Source: Pseudomonas koreensis (GTDB lineage Bacteria > Pseudomonadota > Gammaproteobacteria > Pseudomonadales > Pseudomonadaceae). From it: a stretch of DNA of 64,000 nt. The DNA is taken from positions 3,721,501 through 3,785,500 of the forward strand of contig NZ_JALJWP010000001.1 of NCBI RefSeq assembly GCF_024169245.1, given 5' to 3'. This document shows positions 43,700 to 53,023 of the stretch, piece by piece; positions within the stretch are counted from its first letter, which is position 1; each line of letters starts with the position of its first letter. The position numbers and the translations under genes were made by a program. The notes beneath the pieces are model-generated. The model saw only the letters and a list, made by a program, of their open reading frames with translations, did no database searches and was not told the origin of the DNA.

Positions 43700-44404
43700 T
43701 TGAAGCACGTCACTCTCCAAGCTTCCCTGCGCCCCGAAATCTGGCCAGCCGTTCTTTCATTGGTGCTGGCAAGCCTGATCACTACCGGCTGTTCGCGCTC
43801 CCATTCTCCAAAACCGGTGGAGCGCGATCCTTGTCTGGATGCCGGTCCAGCGAATACAACGGCCTACAACACATGCATGAGCGAGCGGGAAGAGCGCAAA
43901 GCTGAAGCGCTCAGAATACTGCTCAGTGATGATCCTGCTGACAATCGGCAACGGCAACTGGCCGAGCCCGGAGACGGCCATTTTCAACTGTCTGATTTTC
44001 CTGACGAGCCGATGCCGGCAAGTTTCCGCATGCCTGACAGTCTGCATCTCAAGGACACGCAAGCGTTTCCTTACAAGACTCGAATCAGCTGGAAATACGT
44101 GTCGGATCACCTCCTGCCAAGTCCAAAGGAATATGCGCGGATGATGCAAATGGACCGTCTGATCCAGGCAGCCGTAGCGGCGGATGGTTCAGCAAAGTGG
44201 GGGTGCACGGTCACAGGCGGACAACGCCTGGAGTGGGTTTTCTACACTCTGGATGACGCGGCCTTTGTCAGCCGTGTGCAGGCAGTTCTTGCTCAGACCG
44301 GGCCCTATCCTGTCGAGTTCAGCAGCCGTAAACAGGCAGATGTCAGTGCTGCGGTGCTGAATGCCGGAGAAATTCGACTCACGCCCAAACGATGCCTGGA
44401 GTGA
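43700..44404 (+). CDS. Lipoprotein with DUF695-like C-terminal domain
   Basis: Translated from the TTG at 43700, which has GGAAGG five bases before it, the product has a lipoprotein-like signal (LASLITTGC) and 210 further residues. The C-terminal part (RLEWVFYTLDDAAFVSRVQAVLAQTGPYPVEFSSRKQ) resembles DUF695 proteins. The ORF can also begin further upstream at an ATG (43637), giving 21 extra residues that do not look like a signal. Function is unknown. Confidence 0.65.
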   Translation: MKHVTLQASLRPEIWPAVLSLVLASLITTGCSRSHSPKPVERDPCLDAGPANTTAYNTCMSEREERKAEALRILLSDDPADNRQRQLAEPGDGHFQLSDFPDEPMPASFRMPDSLHLKDTQAFPYKTRISWKYVSDHLLPSPKEYARMMQMDRLIQAAVAADGSAKWGCTVTGGQRLEWVFYTLDDAAFVSRVQAVLAQTGPYPVEFSSRKQADVSAAVLNAGEIRLTPKRCLE

Positions 44405-44446
44405 AACAACCCTCGATGCATAAGCTTCTGAAACGTATTTCTCGCC

Positions 44447-44881
44447 ATGCTTGAACGAAACAAACTGGTTCCTGAACTGATGGTCACCGAGCTGTCGAAG
44501 AGCTTGGCGTTCTGGGTGAACTGTCTGGGCTTCAAAGTGGCCTACCAGCGCCTTGAAGACGGTTTCGCCTACCTGGATCTGAACGGCGCGCAAGTGATGC
44601 TGGAGCAGTCCGATCCGCAGGCTGGCCAGTGGCTCACCGCGGCTCTGAGCAGGCCCTTTGGGCGCGGCATCAACCTGCAAATAGAGGTAGTCGCGGTCGC
44701 AGCTGTCCTCGAACGAATCGAACAAGCCGGTTTTCCCCTCTTTCGAAACTGCCAGGACACCTGGTATCGGGCAGACAGTGTGGAAACAGGGCAGCGGGAA
44801 TTCATTGTGCAGGATCCCGACGGTTATCTCGTCAGGCTGGTTGAGCGATTAGGTGAGCGGCCGATCAGGGCCGCGGAGTAG
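44447..44881 (+). CDS. VOC-family (bleomycin-resistance/glyoxalase-like) protein
   Basis: The 144-residue protein has the vicinal-oxygen-chelate beta-alpha-beta pattern (PELMVTELSKSLAFWVNCLGFKVAYQRL; YLDLNGAQVMLEQ; REFIVQDPDGYLVRLVERLGER). The final metal ligands (REF and the acidic YL-V-R-L-V) are present. It may confer bleomycin-type tolerance or act as a dioxygenase; the substrate is not fixed. Confidence 0.85.
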   Translation: MLERNKLVPELMVTELSKSLAFWVNCLGFKVAYQRLEDGFAYLDLNGAQVMLEQSDPQAGQWLTAALSRPFGRGINLQIEVVAVAAVLERIEQAGFPLFRNCQDTWYRADSVETGQREFIVQDPDGYLVRLVERLGERPIRAAE

Positions 44882-45052
44882 GTGAGGTCCGCGGCACTTC
44901 GGCCCCTCGATTTTCCTCCCGCGTTAGCCCAGCGCTTTGGTGGTAGGCTGCATAACGTCAGCCGTACCTTCTGTACTCCTGAGTTTGCTCTTTTTGCTGT
45001 CTGCGCCGGCTCGACTGCCTGCGCCGATGGATTCCCTTTGCGGACTACAGCC

Positions 45053-46198
45053 ATGCGCCTGCCAGATTTCATTCTCGAAAACCTAGAGCCGATCCTGCAG
45101 GCCTGGGAAGATTTCGCCCGCACCATCGAGACGCCTGGCGCGGAACTCGATAACGCCGCGCTGCGCGATCACGCCGAGCAGATGTTGCGCGCCATCGTCA
45201 TCGATCTGCGCACCCGGCAGACGGTCAGCGAGCAACTGGCCAAGGCTCATGGCCAGGCGCCGCGCGACGATGAGGAAACGGCTGCGGAAACCCACGCGGT
45301 GACGCGATTAATGGCCGGTTTCACCATTGATCAGATGGTTTCCGAATACCGCGCGCTGCGTACCAGTGTGCTGAGCCAGTGGCTGCGTCAGGTCAAGGAT
45401 GGCAAATCGGTGAATGTCGACGACATGACGCGTTTCCACGAAGCGATCGATCAGGCACTGGCTGAGTCGATTGCCAGCTATTCACGCGCCGTCGAGGCTT
45501 CGCGCAACGTGTTTCTGGGGATTCTCGGCCATGACTTGCGCACGCCGCTGGGGGCGATTCTGCTCGGCGCGGATATGTTGCGGCGTACCGAAAACGTCGA
45601 CCCCCGTACCGGCAAAGTGGCCAGGCAGATTTATGCCAGCGTGCAGCGGGCCACTCAGATCGTTGGCGACCTGCTGGATCTGACGCGCTGCCAGATGGGA
45701 CCGGGGATTCCGGTGAAAAAAGTCCAGATCGATCTCAATCCGTTGTGCGAGCGGGTTGTCGAGGAAATCCGCGCCTTTCATCCGCAGGCCAACGTTCTGT
45801 TCGATGCGAAGGAACCGGTGATGGGAGCGTTCGATGGCGCCAGGATGGAGCAGGTCTTTTCCAACATCATCAGCAATGCGGTGACCCACGGCGACAATCA
45901 GTTTCCGGTCACGGTCGAGTTGCAGGCGTTGGAGGAGGGTGCGGTCTTTACGGTGCACAACGGCGGTGAGCCGATCCCGGAGGATGTACTGCCGTTCATT
46001 TTCAACCCGATGGGGCGTTTCTCTCAGCGCTCCGTGGTGGATCACGGGCCCGTCGCTGGACTTGGGCTTGGCCTGTTTATCGCCTCGGAAATCGTCGCCT
46101 CACATGCGGGCTCGATTGAGGTGAGTTCTGATGGGTCAAGCGGAACCGTGTTTCGCGTCAAGCTTCCGGTTGATGCTGTTGGCCCTTTCGGCGTGTAG
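45053..46198 (+). CDS. Sensor histidine kinase with RsbRD-like N-terminal domain
   Basis: The 381-residue protein has an N-terminal four-helix sensor (IETPGAELDNAALRDHAEQMLRAIVIDLRTRQTVSEQLA; MAGFTIDQMVSEYRALRTSVL) and a histidine kinase core: H-box FLGILGHDLRTPLGAIL, N-box IISNAVTHG and G-box VAGLGLGLFIASEIVASHAGS. No membrane helix is seen, so it is a cytoplasmic kinase. The ATG at 45053 is chosen over an upstream in-frame codon because it starts the sensor domain. No response regulator gene is adjacent. Confidence 0.87.
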   Translation: MRLPDFILENLEPILQAWEDFARTIETPGAELDNAALRDHAEQMLRAIVIDLRTRQTVSEQLAKAHGQAPRDDEETAAETHAVTRLMAGFTIDQMVSEYRALRTSVLSQWLRQVKDGKSVNVDDMTRFHEAIDQALAESIASYSRAVEASRNVFLGILGHDLRTPLGAILLGADMLRRTENVDPRTGKVARQIYASVQRATQIVGDLLDLTRCQMGPGIPVKKVQIDLNPLCERVVEEIRAFHPQANVLFDAKEPVMGAFDGARMEQVFSNIISNAVTHGDNQFPVTVELQALEEGAVFTVHNGGEPIPEDVLPFIFNPMGRFSQRSVVDHGPVAGLGLGLFIASEIVASHAGSIEVSSDGSSGTVFRVKLPVDAVGPFGV

Positions 46199-46209
46199 CC
46201 GATTTCATA

Positions 46210-46237
46210 AAGGGTCGAAGCGAACGCTTCGACCCTT
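46210..46237. terminator. Bidirectional hairpin between converging genes
   Basis: AAGGGTCGAAGCG and CGCTTCGACCCTT pair perfectly around AA, just after the stop of the histidine kinase and just before the end of the opposing ABC transporter gene. No long T-run. Confidence 0.75.
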
Positions 46238-46244
46238 CATCCAC

Positions 46245-48101
46245 TTATTCCTCCATCACCTCAACCAAACCGCGATCCTCACCGAGGAAGCCGCCACTCT
46301 GGTGCTGCCACAACCGCGCATAGGTGCCGTTCTTCTCGAGCAATTGCGCGTGGGTGCCTTGTTCGATGATGCGGCCTTCGTCCATGACGATCAGCCGGTC
46401 CATTGCTGCAATGGTCGACAAACGGTGGGCGATGGCGATGACGGTTTTGCCCTGCATCATTTCATCGAGGCTTTCCTGGATCGCCACTTCGACTTCGGAG
46501 TCCAGCGCGCTGGTGGCTTCGTCGAGCAGCAGGATCGGCGCGTTTTTCAACATCACCCGGGCGATGGCGATGCGTTGGCGCTGGCCACCGGAGAGTTTGA
46601 TGCCGCGCTCGCCGACCAGCGTGTCGTAGCCGCTGTGGCCCTGTTTGTCGCTCAACTGGCTGATGAACCCATCGGCCTGGGCGTTTACCGCGGCGCGGTG
46701 AATGTCCGCGTCGGTGGCGTCCGGGCGACCGTAAGCGATGTTGTCGCGGATCGAGCGGTGCAGCAGCGACGTGTCCTGGGTGACCATGCCGATCACACTG
46801 CGCAGGCTGTCCTGCGTCACCTTGGCGATGTTCTGGCCATCGATGCGAATCTCGCCGCGATCAACGTCATAGAAACGCAGCAGCAGGTTGATCAGCGTCG
46901 ATTTGCCCGCACCGGAGCGACCAACCAGGCCGATTTTTTCGCCGGGGCGAATGTGCAGCGTCAGGCCGTCGAGCACCTGGCGCTCACCGTTGTAATTGAA
47001 GCTGACATTGTCGAAAACCACTTCGCCGCCGGCAGGCTCCAGCACCTTGGCGTCCGGCGCGTCCTGGACTTTCGGGCCGCTGGTCAGGGTGGCCATGCCG
47101 TCCTGCACAGTGCCGATGTTTTCGAACAGGGAGGTCATCTGCCACATGATCCAGTGCGACATGCCATTGATGCGCAACGCCATCGCAGTGATCGCCGCGA
47201 CGGCGCCGGTGCCGACTTCGCCCTGGTGCCACAACCACAACGCATAACCGCCAGCGCCGAGAATCAACGCGACTACCAGCGCCTGATTGACGATCTCGAA
47301 CTGGCTGACCAGACGCATCTGGCGGAAGCCGGTGAGTTTGAAATCTTCCATCGCCGCACGGGCAAAGTGCGCTTCACGCTTGGAGTGCGAAAACAGTTTG
47401 ACCGTGGTGATGTTGGTGTAGGCGTCGGCAATCCGCCCGGTCATCGACGAGCGTGCATCGGCCTGCTCTTGGCCGACCTTGCCCAGACGCGGAACGAAAT
47501 ACACCATCGCCAGCCCGAACAGAACGATCCACGCCAGAAACGGCAGCATCAGCTTCAGTGCGAAGCCGCCGGCCAGCGCGATGATCGCGATGAAGTACAC
47601 GCCGATGCCGGGGAGGATTTCGATCAGGGTGAACAACACCTCGCGCACCGACAACGCGGTTTGCATGACTTTGGTGGTGACCCGGCCGGAGAATTCATCG
47701 GAGAAGAACGACAGGCTCTGCCGCAGCATCAACCGGTGGAAGTCCCAGCGCAGGCGCAACGGCAAGTTGATCGCGAGGATCTGGTGCTGGACCATCGTGC
47801 GCATCGCGACCAGGCCGATACTGACCACCAGAACGATGCCGATGCCCCACAGCACGCGGCTTTCTTCGCTGCTCGCGGCACCGCCGGCTTTCCAGGTCGA
47901 GAGCAGATCCACCACTTGCCCGAGGAAGGAAAACAGCCATGCCTCGTAGATCGACACGCTGGCGCTGAGCAGGGCAAAGGCGAGAATGTAGCCGCGCGCG
48001 CCGCGGGTGCAGGCCCACAGAAATCGCATCAGGCCGACTGGCGGTGGCGGCGCCTCATCGGGTGGGAAGGGGTCGAGCCTTTGTTCGAACAGGCGAAGCA
48101 T
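46245..48101 (-). CDS. ABC exporter, permease fused to ATPase
   Basis: The 618-residue protein is a half-size exporter: six membrane helices (about residues 25-345) and an ATPase with Walker A GLVGRSGAGKST, signature LSGGQRQRIAIARVML, Walker B ILLLDEATSALDS and the H-loop IAHRLST. It resembles MsbA-type and multidrug lipid or peptide exporters; the substrate is unknown. The ATG at 48101 fits the usual short N-terminal tail; an earlier in-frame codon adds 55 residues without support. It converges with the histidine kinase gene. Confidence 0.9.
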   Translation of the reverse strand: MLRLFEQRLDPFPPDEAPPPPVGLMRFLWACTRGARGYILAFALLSASVSIYEAWLFSFLGQVVDLLSTWKAGGAASSEESRVLWGIGIVLVVSIGLVAMRTMVQHQILAINLPLRLRWDFHRLMLRQSLSFFSDEFSGRVTTKVMQTALSVREVLFTLIEILPGIGVYFIAIIALAGGFALKLMLPFLAWIVLFGLAMVYFVPRLGKVGQEQADARSSMTGRIADAYTNITTVKLFSHSKREAHFARAAMEDFKLTGFRQMRLVSQFEIVNQALVVALILGAGGYALWLWHQGEVGTGAVAAITAMALRINGMSHWIMWQMTSLFENIGTVQDGMATLTSGPKVQDAPDAKVLEPAGGEVVFDNVSFNYNGERQVLDGLTLHIRPGEKIGLVGRSGAGKSTLINLLLRFYDVDRGEIRIDGQNIAKVTQDSLRSVIGMVTQDTSLLHRSIRDNIAYGRPDATDADIHRAAVNAQADGFISQLSDKQGHSGYDTLVGERGIKLSGGQRQRIAIARVMLKNAPILLLDEATSALDSEVEVAIQESLDEMMQGKTVIAIAHRLSTIAAMDRLIVMDEGRIIEQGTHAQLLEKNGTYARLWQHQSGGFLGEDRGLVEVMEE

Positions 48102-48399
48102 TGCGGTCTCCGAAGTGATCAGGGTGTGGGGATTCTGCCATCTATCGGCGGCGTTGCGGGTTTCACTGCCATCATCTGGATGAACCCCTGTGCCTTGTCT
48201 TGACCGCAGACGGGCGCAGAAGCTCAACGCAATCCTGCCAGGCGCAACCTTTCGTCGGTCATTCAAGCCTGACGTTGCACGCTCATCAACCTCTTTGAAC
48301 TCTCGCGCCAGCTGCTCCGTCCTCTTCTATGTGGGGGCTCGAGGCATTCTTGCCGTGTAGTCCCGTTTTTCCGTTTTCAGTGAGAAGGCGAGGGGCGAC

Positions 48400-49050
48400 A
48401 TGAACACTTCAGACAGCAGGGCAGGGTTTGAGTCAGGCGATCCAAACGGCAAGCCTGAGCAGGGTTTTGACCATTTGAAAGACAACGTCAGCGAAGCACT
48501 TGGCGGCGCGCGGCAACAGGCCGATGCGCAATTCGGTCAGTATCGCGATACAGCGGCCGAGCAGATCGAAGCCTTGGCGCAAGGTGCGAAAAGCTTCGTC
48601 TCGGAACTGCAGGACAAGGACACCCTGGGCATGTCCGACTACCTGACCGACATGGCCGATTCCATGACCGGCCTGGCGGGCAATCTGCGCGGCAAGAGTG
48701 CCGAACAGTTATTGCACGATGCGGCGGATCTGGCGCGCAACAATCCGGGCTTGTTCATTGCCGGCAGCATTGCCATCGGTTTTGGCCTGTCGCGGTTTCT
48801 CAAGGCAGGCACGGCTGCGGCGGCAACGGTGAGCGCCGAACATGATCCGGCGGCAGGCTCGACATCGACGCCACCACCAGCCGATTACGGCGCTCAGCGA
48901 CCTTATGAATCGTCAATGCCGTCATCGACCCAGCCCAATCCGGGACTTGCCACCGGCATCACCCCGACGTCACCCAGTGAGCATGATCACCCCTCTGATT
49001 TCGCAGCGGCTTCCGTACCGCATGCGCCCGACGCCAAAGGAGAACTGTGA
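48400..49050 (+). CDS. Envelope-associated stress protein with one membrane segment
   Basis: The 216-residue protein has an amphipathic N-terminal half (QQADAQFGQYRDTAAEQIEALAQGAKSFVSELQ), a helix with a hydrophobic face (NNPGLFIAGSIAIGFGLSRFLKAG) and a low-complexity proline/serine tail. This is the layout of proteins encoded next to DUF1469 and DUF3618 genes, sometimes called nutrient-deprivation-induced. It is the first of three overlapping genes. Function unknown. Confidence 0.72.
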   Translation: MNTSDSRAGFESGDPNGKPEQGFDHLKDNVSEALGGARQQADAQFGQYRDTAAEQIEALAQGAKSFVSELQDKDTLGMSDYLTDMADSMTGLAGNLRGKSAEQLLHDAADLARNNPGLFIAGSIAIGFGLSRFLKAGTAAAATVSAEHDPAAGSTSTPPPADYGAQRPYESSMPSSTQPNPGLATGITPTSPSEHDHPSDFAAASVPHAPDAKGEL

Positions 49051-49478
49051 TGAACAGAGATGAATCTGATCTGAGCGGGGCAAGACCCCTCGGCCAAACG
49101 GATGACGCTTCGGTGGTCGGCTTGTTACGGCAACTGTCGCGCGAAGTGCCGGCGCTGTTCACCAAGGAACTGGCTCTGGCCAAAGCCGAACTGCAGAACA
49201 GTCTCACGACGTTGAAAGCCGGAATCGCTGCCGTTGCCGGCGGTGCGATCGTATTCCTCGCGGGCTTCATCATTCTGCTGATGTCGGCGGTCTATGGCCT
49301 GAGCATGTTCATGGCGCCATGGCTGGCCGCGCTGATCGTGGGCGTGGTGGTGATGATCATCGGCTTCGCCATGCTGCAATCCGGGAAAAAGCAATTCGAG
49401 CCATCTCACTTCAAACCTGATCGCACCCTCGACGCCTTGAACAAGGATCAGGAAGCGCTGCGGAGGAAAGTCTCATGA
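49050..49478 (+). CDS. Phage holin-like superfamily (DUF1469/YqjE-type) membrane protein
   Basis: The 142-residue protein has a soluble N-terminus with a helix (LLRQLSREVPALFTKELALAKAELQNSLTTLKAGIAAVAGG) and two membrane segments (AIVFLAGFIILLMSAVYGLSMFM; LAALIVGVVVMIIGFAML). The ATG at 49050 overlaps the previous stop (GTGATG), so translation is coupled. The family is called phage holin-like but such genes are chromosomal and associated with membrane stress; no phage genes are nearby. Confidence 0.82.
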   Translation: MNRDESDLSGARPLGQTDDASVVGLLRQLSREVPALFTKELALAKAELQNSLTTLKAGIAAVAGGAIVFLAGFIILLMSAVYGLSMFMAPWLAALIVGVVVMIIGFAMLQSGKKQFEPSHFKPDRTLDALNKDQEALRRKVS

Positions 49479-50287
49479 AAAGCGAACTGGATATCGAAGC
49501 CGAAAAAAGCCCGGAGCAGATCGAGCGTGAGATCGATGCGCAACGCGCGAGCATCGGCAACATCGTTGATCAACTGGAAAGCAAGTTCACTCCCGGGCAG
49601 ATGATCGATCAGGCCTGGGGCATGATGCAGAGCAACGGCTCGACGTTCTTCACCAACCTCGGCACCAGCGTGCGCAACAACCCGGTGCCGGCAGTGCTGA
49701 CATCGGTGGGCCTGCTCTGGCTGATGATCAGCCAGAATCGCCCGCCCGTGCCGCAACCGACCTATCGCAGTGGGCCGGATCAGGACAAGGCCGGCGCTTG
49801 GGCCGACGGTTTGACGGACGGCATCGACAGTGCGCGCGAGCACCTGCACTCGACCACCGACTCGCTGAAGGAGGGCTACCAGTCGCTGAAAGGCAAGGCC
49901 AGCCACCTCGGTGAAAATGTCGGTGCGGCGAAGGAAAACCTCAGCCATGCAATGCATGACGCCGGTGACCGCTTGTCGCGCAATTCGCAAGTGCTCGGCC
50001 AGCAGTTCAGTCACCTGCTTAAGGAGCAACCGCTGATGGTGGCTGCCGCTGGGGTTGCGCTCGGTGCGTTGCTCGGCGCGGCGTTGCCGACCACTTCCAC
50101 CGAGCAGCGCTACATGGGCCGCACCAGTGCCGGCATGGTCGACAAAGCCAAGCAGAAAGCTCAAGAAGGTTATGAAGCGGTGCGTGACACGGTGACCCGG
50201 ACCACCGAGCAGACCGAGGGTGAGACCAGACCGGATACGGCGCGGCCGTCGTCTTCGGATCTGTCGCAGGGGCTGGGTACGTCTTGA
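49475..50287 (+). CDS. DUF3618-domain protein
   Basis: The 270-residue protein begins with the DUF3618 pattern (SPEQIEREIDAQRASIGNIVDQLESKFTPGQMIDQAWG), followed by two hydrophobic helices (SVGLLWLMISQ; MVAAAGVALGALLGAALP) and a helical tail with many lysines and glutamines, ending in a hydrophilic low-complexity end. It overlaps the DUF1469-like gene by four bases and completes the three-gene operon. Function unknown; membrane or peptidoglycan association is inferred from neighbours. Confidence 0.78.
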   Translation: MKSELDIEAEKSPEQIEREIDAQRASIGNIVDQLESKFTPGQMIDQAWGMMQSNGSTFFTNLGTSVRNNPVPAVLTSVGLLWLMISQNRPPVPQPTYRSGPDQDKAGAWADGLTDGIDSAREHLHSTTDSLKEGYQSLKGKASHLGENVGAAKENLSHAMHDAGDRLSRNSQVLGQQFSHLLKEQPLMVAAAGVALGALLGAALPTTSTEQRYMGRTSAGMVDKAKQKAQEGYEAVRDTVTRTTEQTEGETRPDTARPSSSDLSQGLGTS

Positions 50288-50300
50288 CGCTGAGAGATAA

Positions 50301-50330
50301 GGGAGGCCTGTAATGGGCCTCTCTTTTTTT
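50301..50330 (+). terminator. Intrinsic terminator after the three-gene operon
   Basis: GGGAGGCC pairs with GGCCTCTC (one G-U) and is followed by seven Ts. The M42 peptidase gene ends just beyond it on the other strand. Confidence 0.8.
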
Positions 50331-50339
50331 GCGCTCGAA

Positions 50340-51446
50340 TCAAGTCGATACCTCGTTCTGCACACCTTGCAGATATTCCACCAACGTCTGCGCGCACGCC
50401 TCGATCGCGCCGTCGACCACCAGTTCGAACCCATGGGTGTTCTCGGTCGGGATCGCAATGCATCCGGCCTGGGCGCTGATTCCCGAGCTCATCACCGCGC
50501 TGGCATCCGAGGCGAAATCCACCAGCAGGGCGAACTGCGGATCGAAACCGCAACGCTTGGCCGCATCGGCCAAAGCCATGACCACGCCGCGCGAGTAATA
50601 GCCTTTCTGGTCGCCGGTATCGATGATCGGGTCGACGCTCAATCGCGTTGCGTACTCGCTCATCACCGGGCCGACTTCCACCGCGATTGTGGTATCGCCA
50701 GGCAAGTGCGCGGCCGCGTACATCGCACCTGCGTTGCTTTCTTCTTCGAGGGTGGTGAAGACGAAATAGGTGTCGTGCGGCAATTGGGTTTTGCTGTGCT
50801 TGAGCCGCTCGGCGGCCAGGAGCATGGCGACCACCGGCGCGCGGTCATCGAGAAAATGCGCAGCGGTGGCATCGCCCACCCGGAACGGCGTGCGCCAATG
50901 CTGGCTGAGCACAACCCGAGTGCCGGGACGCACGCCCATGTCTTGCAGAGCTTGCGGATCATGACGGGTGATGATGTGCACGTCTTTCCATTCCACCGCG
51001 CCGCTCATCACATCCTGGCCCTGCGGCGAGCCCGCCGTGGCGTGCATCGAACCGAATGACAGAACCCCGGGCAGGGTCTGCGCATCGCCGAGAATATCTA
51101 CCGGGCACACACCGAAATTCACCGGGTTCGCCCCACCCAACGCCACCACCCGCAACGTGCCGTCCGGCTCGACGCGTTTGACCACCATGGCGATCTCATC
51201 CATGTGGCCCATGATGCGCACGGCGTGCTGGCCATCCAGATCTGGTTTGCCGCCCCTGAGCAGGCCGATGACATTGCCGGCCCGGTCGGTCCGGACCTCA
51301 TCGCAATGGCGCTGCAGTTCTTCCAGGCAGATCGCCCGGACCTCGTCCTCCTGACCGCCGGGCCCGCGCGCCATGAGCAAGCGGCTCAATAGCGCCTGGG
51401 TTGATTCGTGGGAGTTGCGCGGCGAAGGCGCCTGAGTATCCGACAT
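50340..51446 (-). CDS. M42-family metallo-aminopeptidase
   Basis: The 368-residue protein has the M42 metal ligands: His in RIMGHMDEIAM, Asp in FLDDRAP, Glu in TLEEESNAG and His in PTENTHGFE, with a VALGGANPVNFG region. Similar M42 peptidases are part of the NAGGN osmoprotectant system in Pseudomonas; that gene cluster (an asparagine synthase and an acetyltransferase) is not within this window, so I give only the general family. The start at 51446 (MSDTQAPSP) is selected; an upstream ATG would read through the repeat array. Confidence 0.82.
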   Translation of the reverse strand: MSDTQAPSPRNSHESTQALLSRLLMARGPGGQEDEVRAICLEELQRHCDEVRTDRAGNVIGLLRGGKPDLDGQHAVRIMGHMDEIAMVVKRVEPDGTLRVVALGGANPVNFGVCPVDILGDAQTLPGVLSFGSMHATAGSPQGQDVMSGAVEWKDVHIITRHDPQALQDMGVRPGTRVVLSQHWRTPFRVGDATAAHFLDDRAPVVAMLLAAERLKHSKTQLPHDTYFVFTTLEEESNAGAMYAAAHLPGDTTIAVEVGPVMSEYATRLSVDPIIDTGDQKGYYSRGVVMALADAAKRCGFDPQFALLVDFASDASAVMSSGISAQAGCIAIPTENTHGFELVVDGAIEACAQTLVEYLQGVQNEVST

Positions 51447-51567
51447 GCTGCTGACCCTCCTTGCATCGGCGGACGTGTATCGACCGCTCTGGGTTTTAGG
51501 GGGCAGATTGGCGGGAAAATTCAGATCGCGTGGTGCCAGGGTATCGCGATGCCGCTGGACCTGTGGG

Positions 51568-51966
51568 ATGTTTTGTTTGGGATGGAGATCGTGGGTTTGC
51601 CCCGGACCACCGTGGGAGCGAGCCTGCTCGCGAAAGCGGTGTGTCATTCAACGCGGATGTATCTGATCTGGCGCGTTCGCGAGCAGGCTCTCTCCCACAG
51701 ATGTTTTGTTTGGGATGGAGATCGTGGGTTTGCCCCGGACCACCGTGGGAGCGAGCTTGCTCGCGAAAGCGGTGTGTCATTCAACGCGGATGTAACTGAT
51801 CTGGCGCCTTCGCGAGCAGGCTCGCTCCCACAGATGTTTTGTTTGGGATGGAGATCGTGGGTTTGCCCCGGACCACTGTGGGAGCGAGCCTGCTCGCGAA
51901 AGCGGTGTGTCATTCAACGCGGATGTATCTGATCTGGCGCCTTCGCGAGCAGGCTCGCTCCCACAG
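51568..51966. repeat. Three tandem 133-base units with paired REP elements
   Basis: Three consecutive units (51568-51700, 51701-51833, 51834-51966), each starting ATGTTTTGTTTGGGATGGAG, and differing at only a few positions. Each unit holds a REP core GAGCCTGCTCGCG in one orientation and its inverse (TCGCGAGCAGGCTCGCTC) about 70 bases later, so it is a tandem BIME-like array. It lies between the peptidase and the LysR genes. Confidence 0.9.
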
Positions 51967-51999
51967 GGAATCGGTGTTTGGCTTAGGTGATTTGTTATG

Positions 52000-52893
52000 T
52001 CAGTGATTGTATTTCAACGCTTCGACAAACGCCGCGAACGCTGCCGAGCCTTGGCGCCGGTTCGGGTAATACAGGTGATACCCCTGAAACGTCGGGCACC
52101 AGTCGCTCAACACTTCCACCAATCGTCCATTCGCCAGATACGGCGCGACCAATTGCTCGGGCACGTACGCCACGCCGATACCATCCACGGCGGCATTGAG
52201 CACATGCATGATGCTGTTGAACACCAGTTGCCCGTCAACCTTCACGCTGAAATCCTGACCGTTGTGCGCGAACTCCCAGGCGTAAATCGCGCCGGCCGGT
52301 TGATGGCGGATGTTGATGCAGGTGTGCTCCATCAACTGATGAGGCGTGGCGGGGGGCGGGTGGCGGGCGAAGTAATCGGGCGAGGCGACCACGGCCAGGC
52401 GCCAGTCCGGGCCGATACGTACGGCGATCATGTCTTTGCTGATCGACTCGCCCAGACGGATACCGGCGTCGAAGCGCTCCTTGACCACATTGGTGAAGCC
52501 ATAATCGACGTAGAACTCCAACGTGATGTCCGGGTAGTCCTTCAGAAATCCGGTAAGCATCGGCCGGATGCACAACTCGATCTGATCGTCCGTGCAGGAA
52601 ATCCGGATAGTACCGCTGGGCTTGTCGCGCAGTTCACCGAGGGCTTCGAGCTCGGCGCTGATCTGCTCGAACAGTGGCGCAATCGAACGCATCAGGCGCT
52701 CGCCGGCCTCGGTCGGCGAGACGTTGCGCGTAGTGCGGGCGAGCAAGCGAATGCCCAGGCGCTGCTCCAGCGCGCGAACTGTGTGGCTCAGCGCTGACGG
52801 CGTAACGCCGAGGCGCGCGGCGGCTTTGGTGAAACTCTGCTCCTGCGCCACCGCCAGAAATGCCTGGAGGTCGTTGACTTTGGCGTTGCTCAT
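52000..52893 (-). CDS. LysR-family transcriptional regulator
   Basis: The 297-residue protein starts MSNAKVNDLQAFLAVAQEQSFTKAAARLGVTPSALSHTVRALEQRLGIRLLARTTRNVSPTEAGERL, with a full LysR winged helix and substrate-binding domain. It is divergent, with a 130-base gap, from the MFS gene at 53024, which it likely controls. Confidence 0.92.
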   Translation of the reverse strand: MSNAKVNDLQAFLAVAQEQSFTKAAARLGVTPSALSHTVRALEQRLGIRLLARTTRNVSPTEAGERLMRSIAPLFEQISAELEALGELRDKPSGTIRISCTDDQIELCIRPMLTGFLKDYPDITLEFYVDYGFTNVVKERFDAGIRLGESISKDMIAVRIGPDWRLAVVASPDYFARHPPPATPHQLMEHTCINIRHQPAGAIYAWEFAHNGQDFSVKVDGQLVFNSIMHVLNAAVDGIGVAYVPEQLVAPYLANGRLVEVLSDWCPTFQGYHLYYPNRRQGSAAFAAFVEALKYNH

Positions 52894-53023
52894 TGCTGAA
52901 TTTTTCTCAAAAGCACATGAAGATTACGGTTACTAATCAAGTTAAGCCCAATCCGTCAAGCTTTGCAGCCTGAGTAGCGCGGCAGAAATGCCGCGCCCGA
53001 TTCTTCTCCAAAGCAGGTTTTTC

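Noticed and set aside
49050..49478. Prophage remnant, suggested by the holin-like label and the 'phage infection protein' label at 6634
   Set aside because: No integrase, capsid, tail or lysis genes occur in the window, and these families are chromosomal in Pseudomonas.
51496..51932. Open frames across the 133-base repeats
   Set aside because: The frames arise from the repeats, and the translated repeats carry no conserved protein motif.
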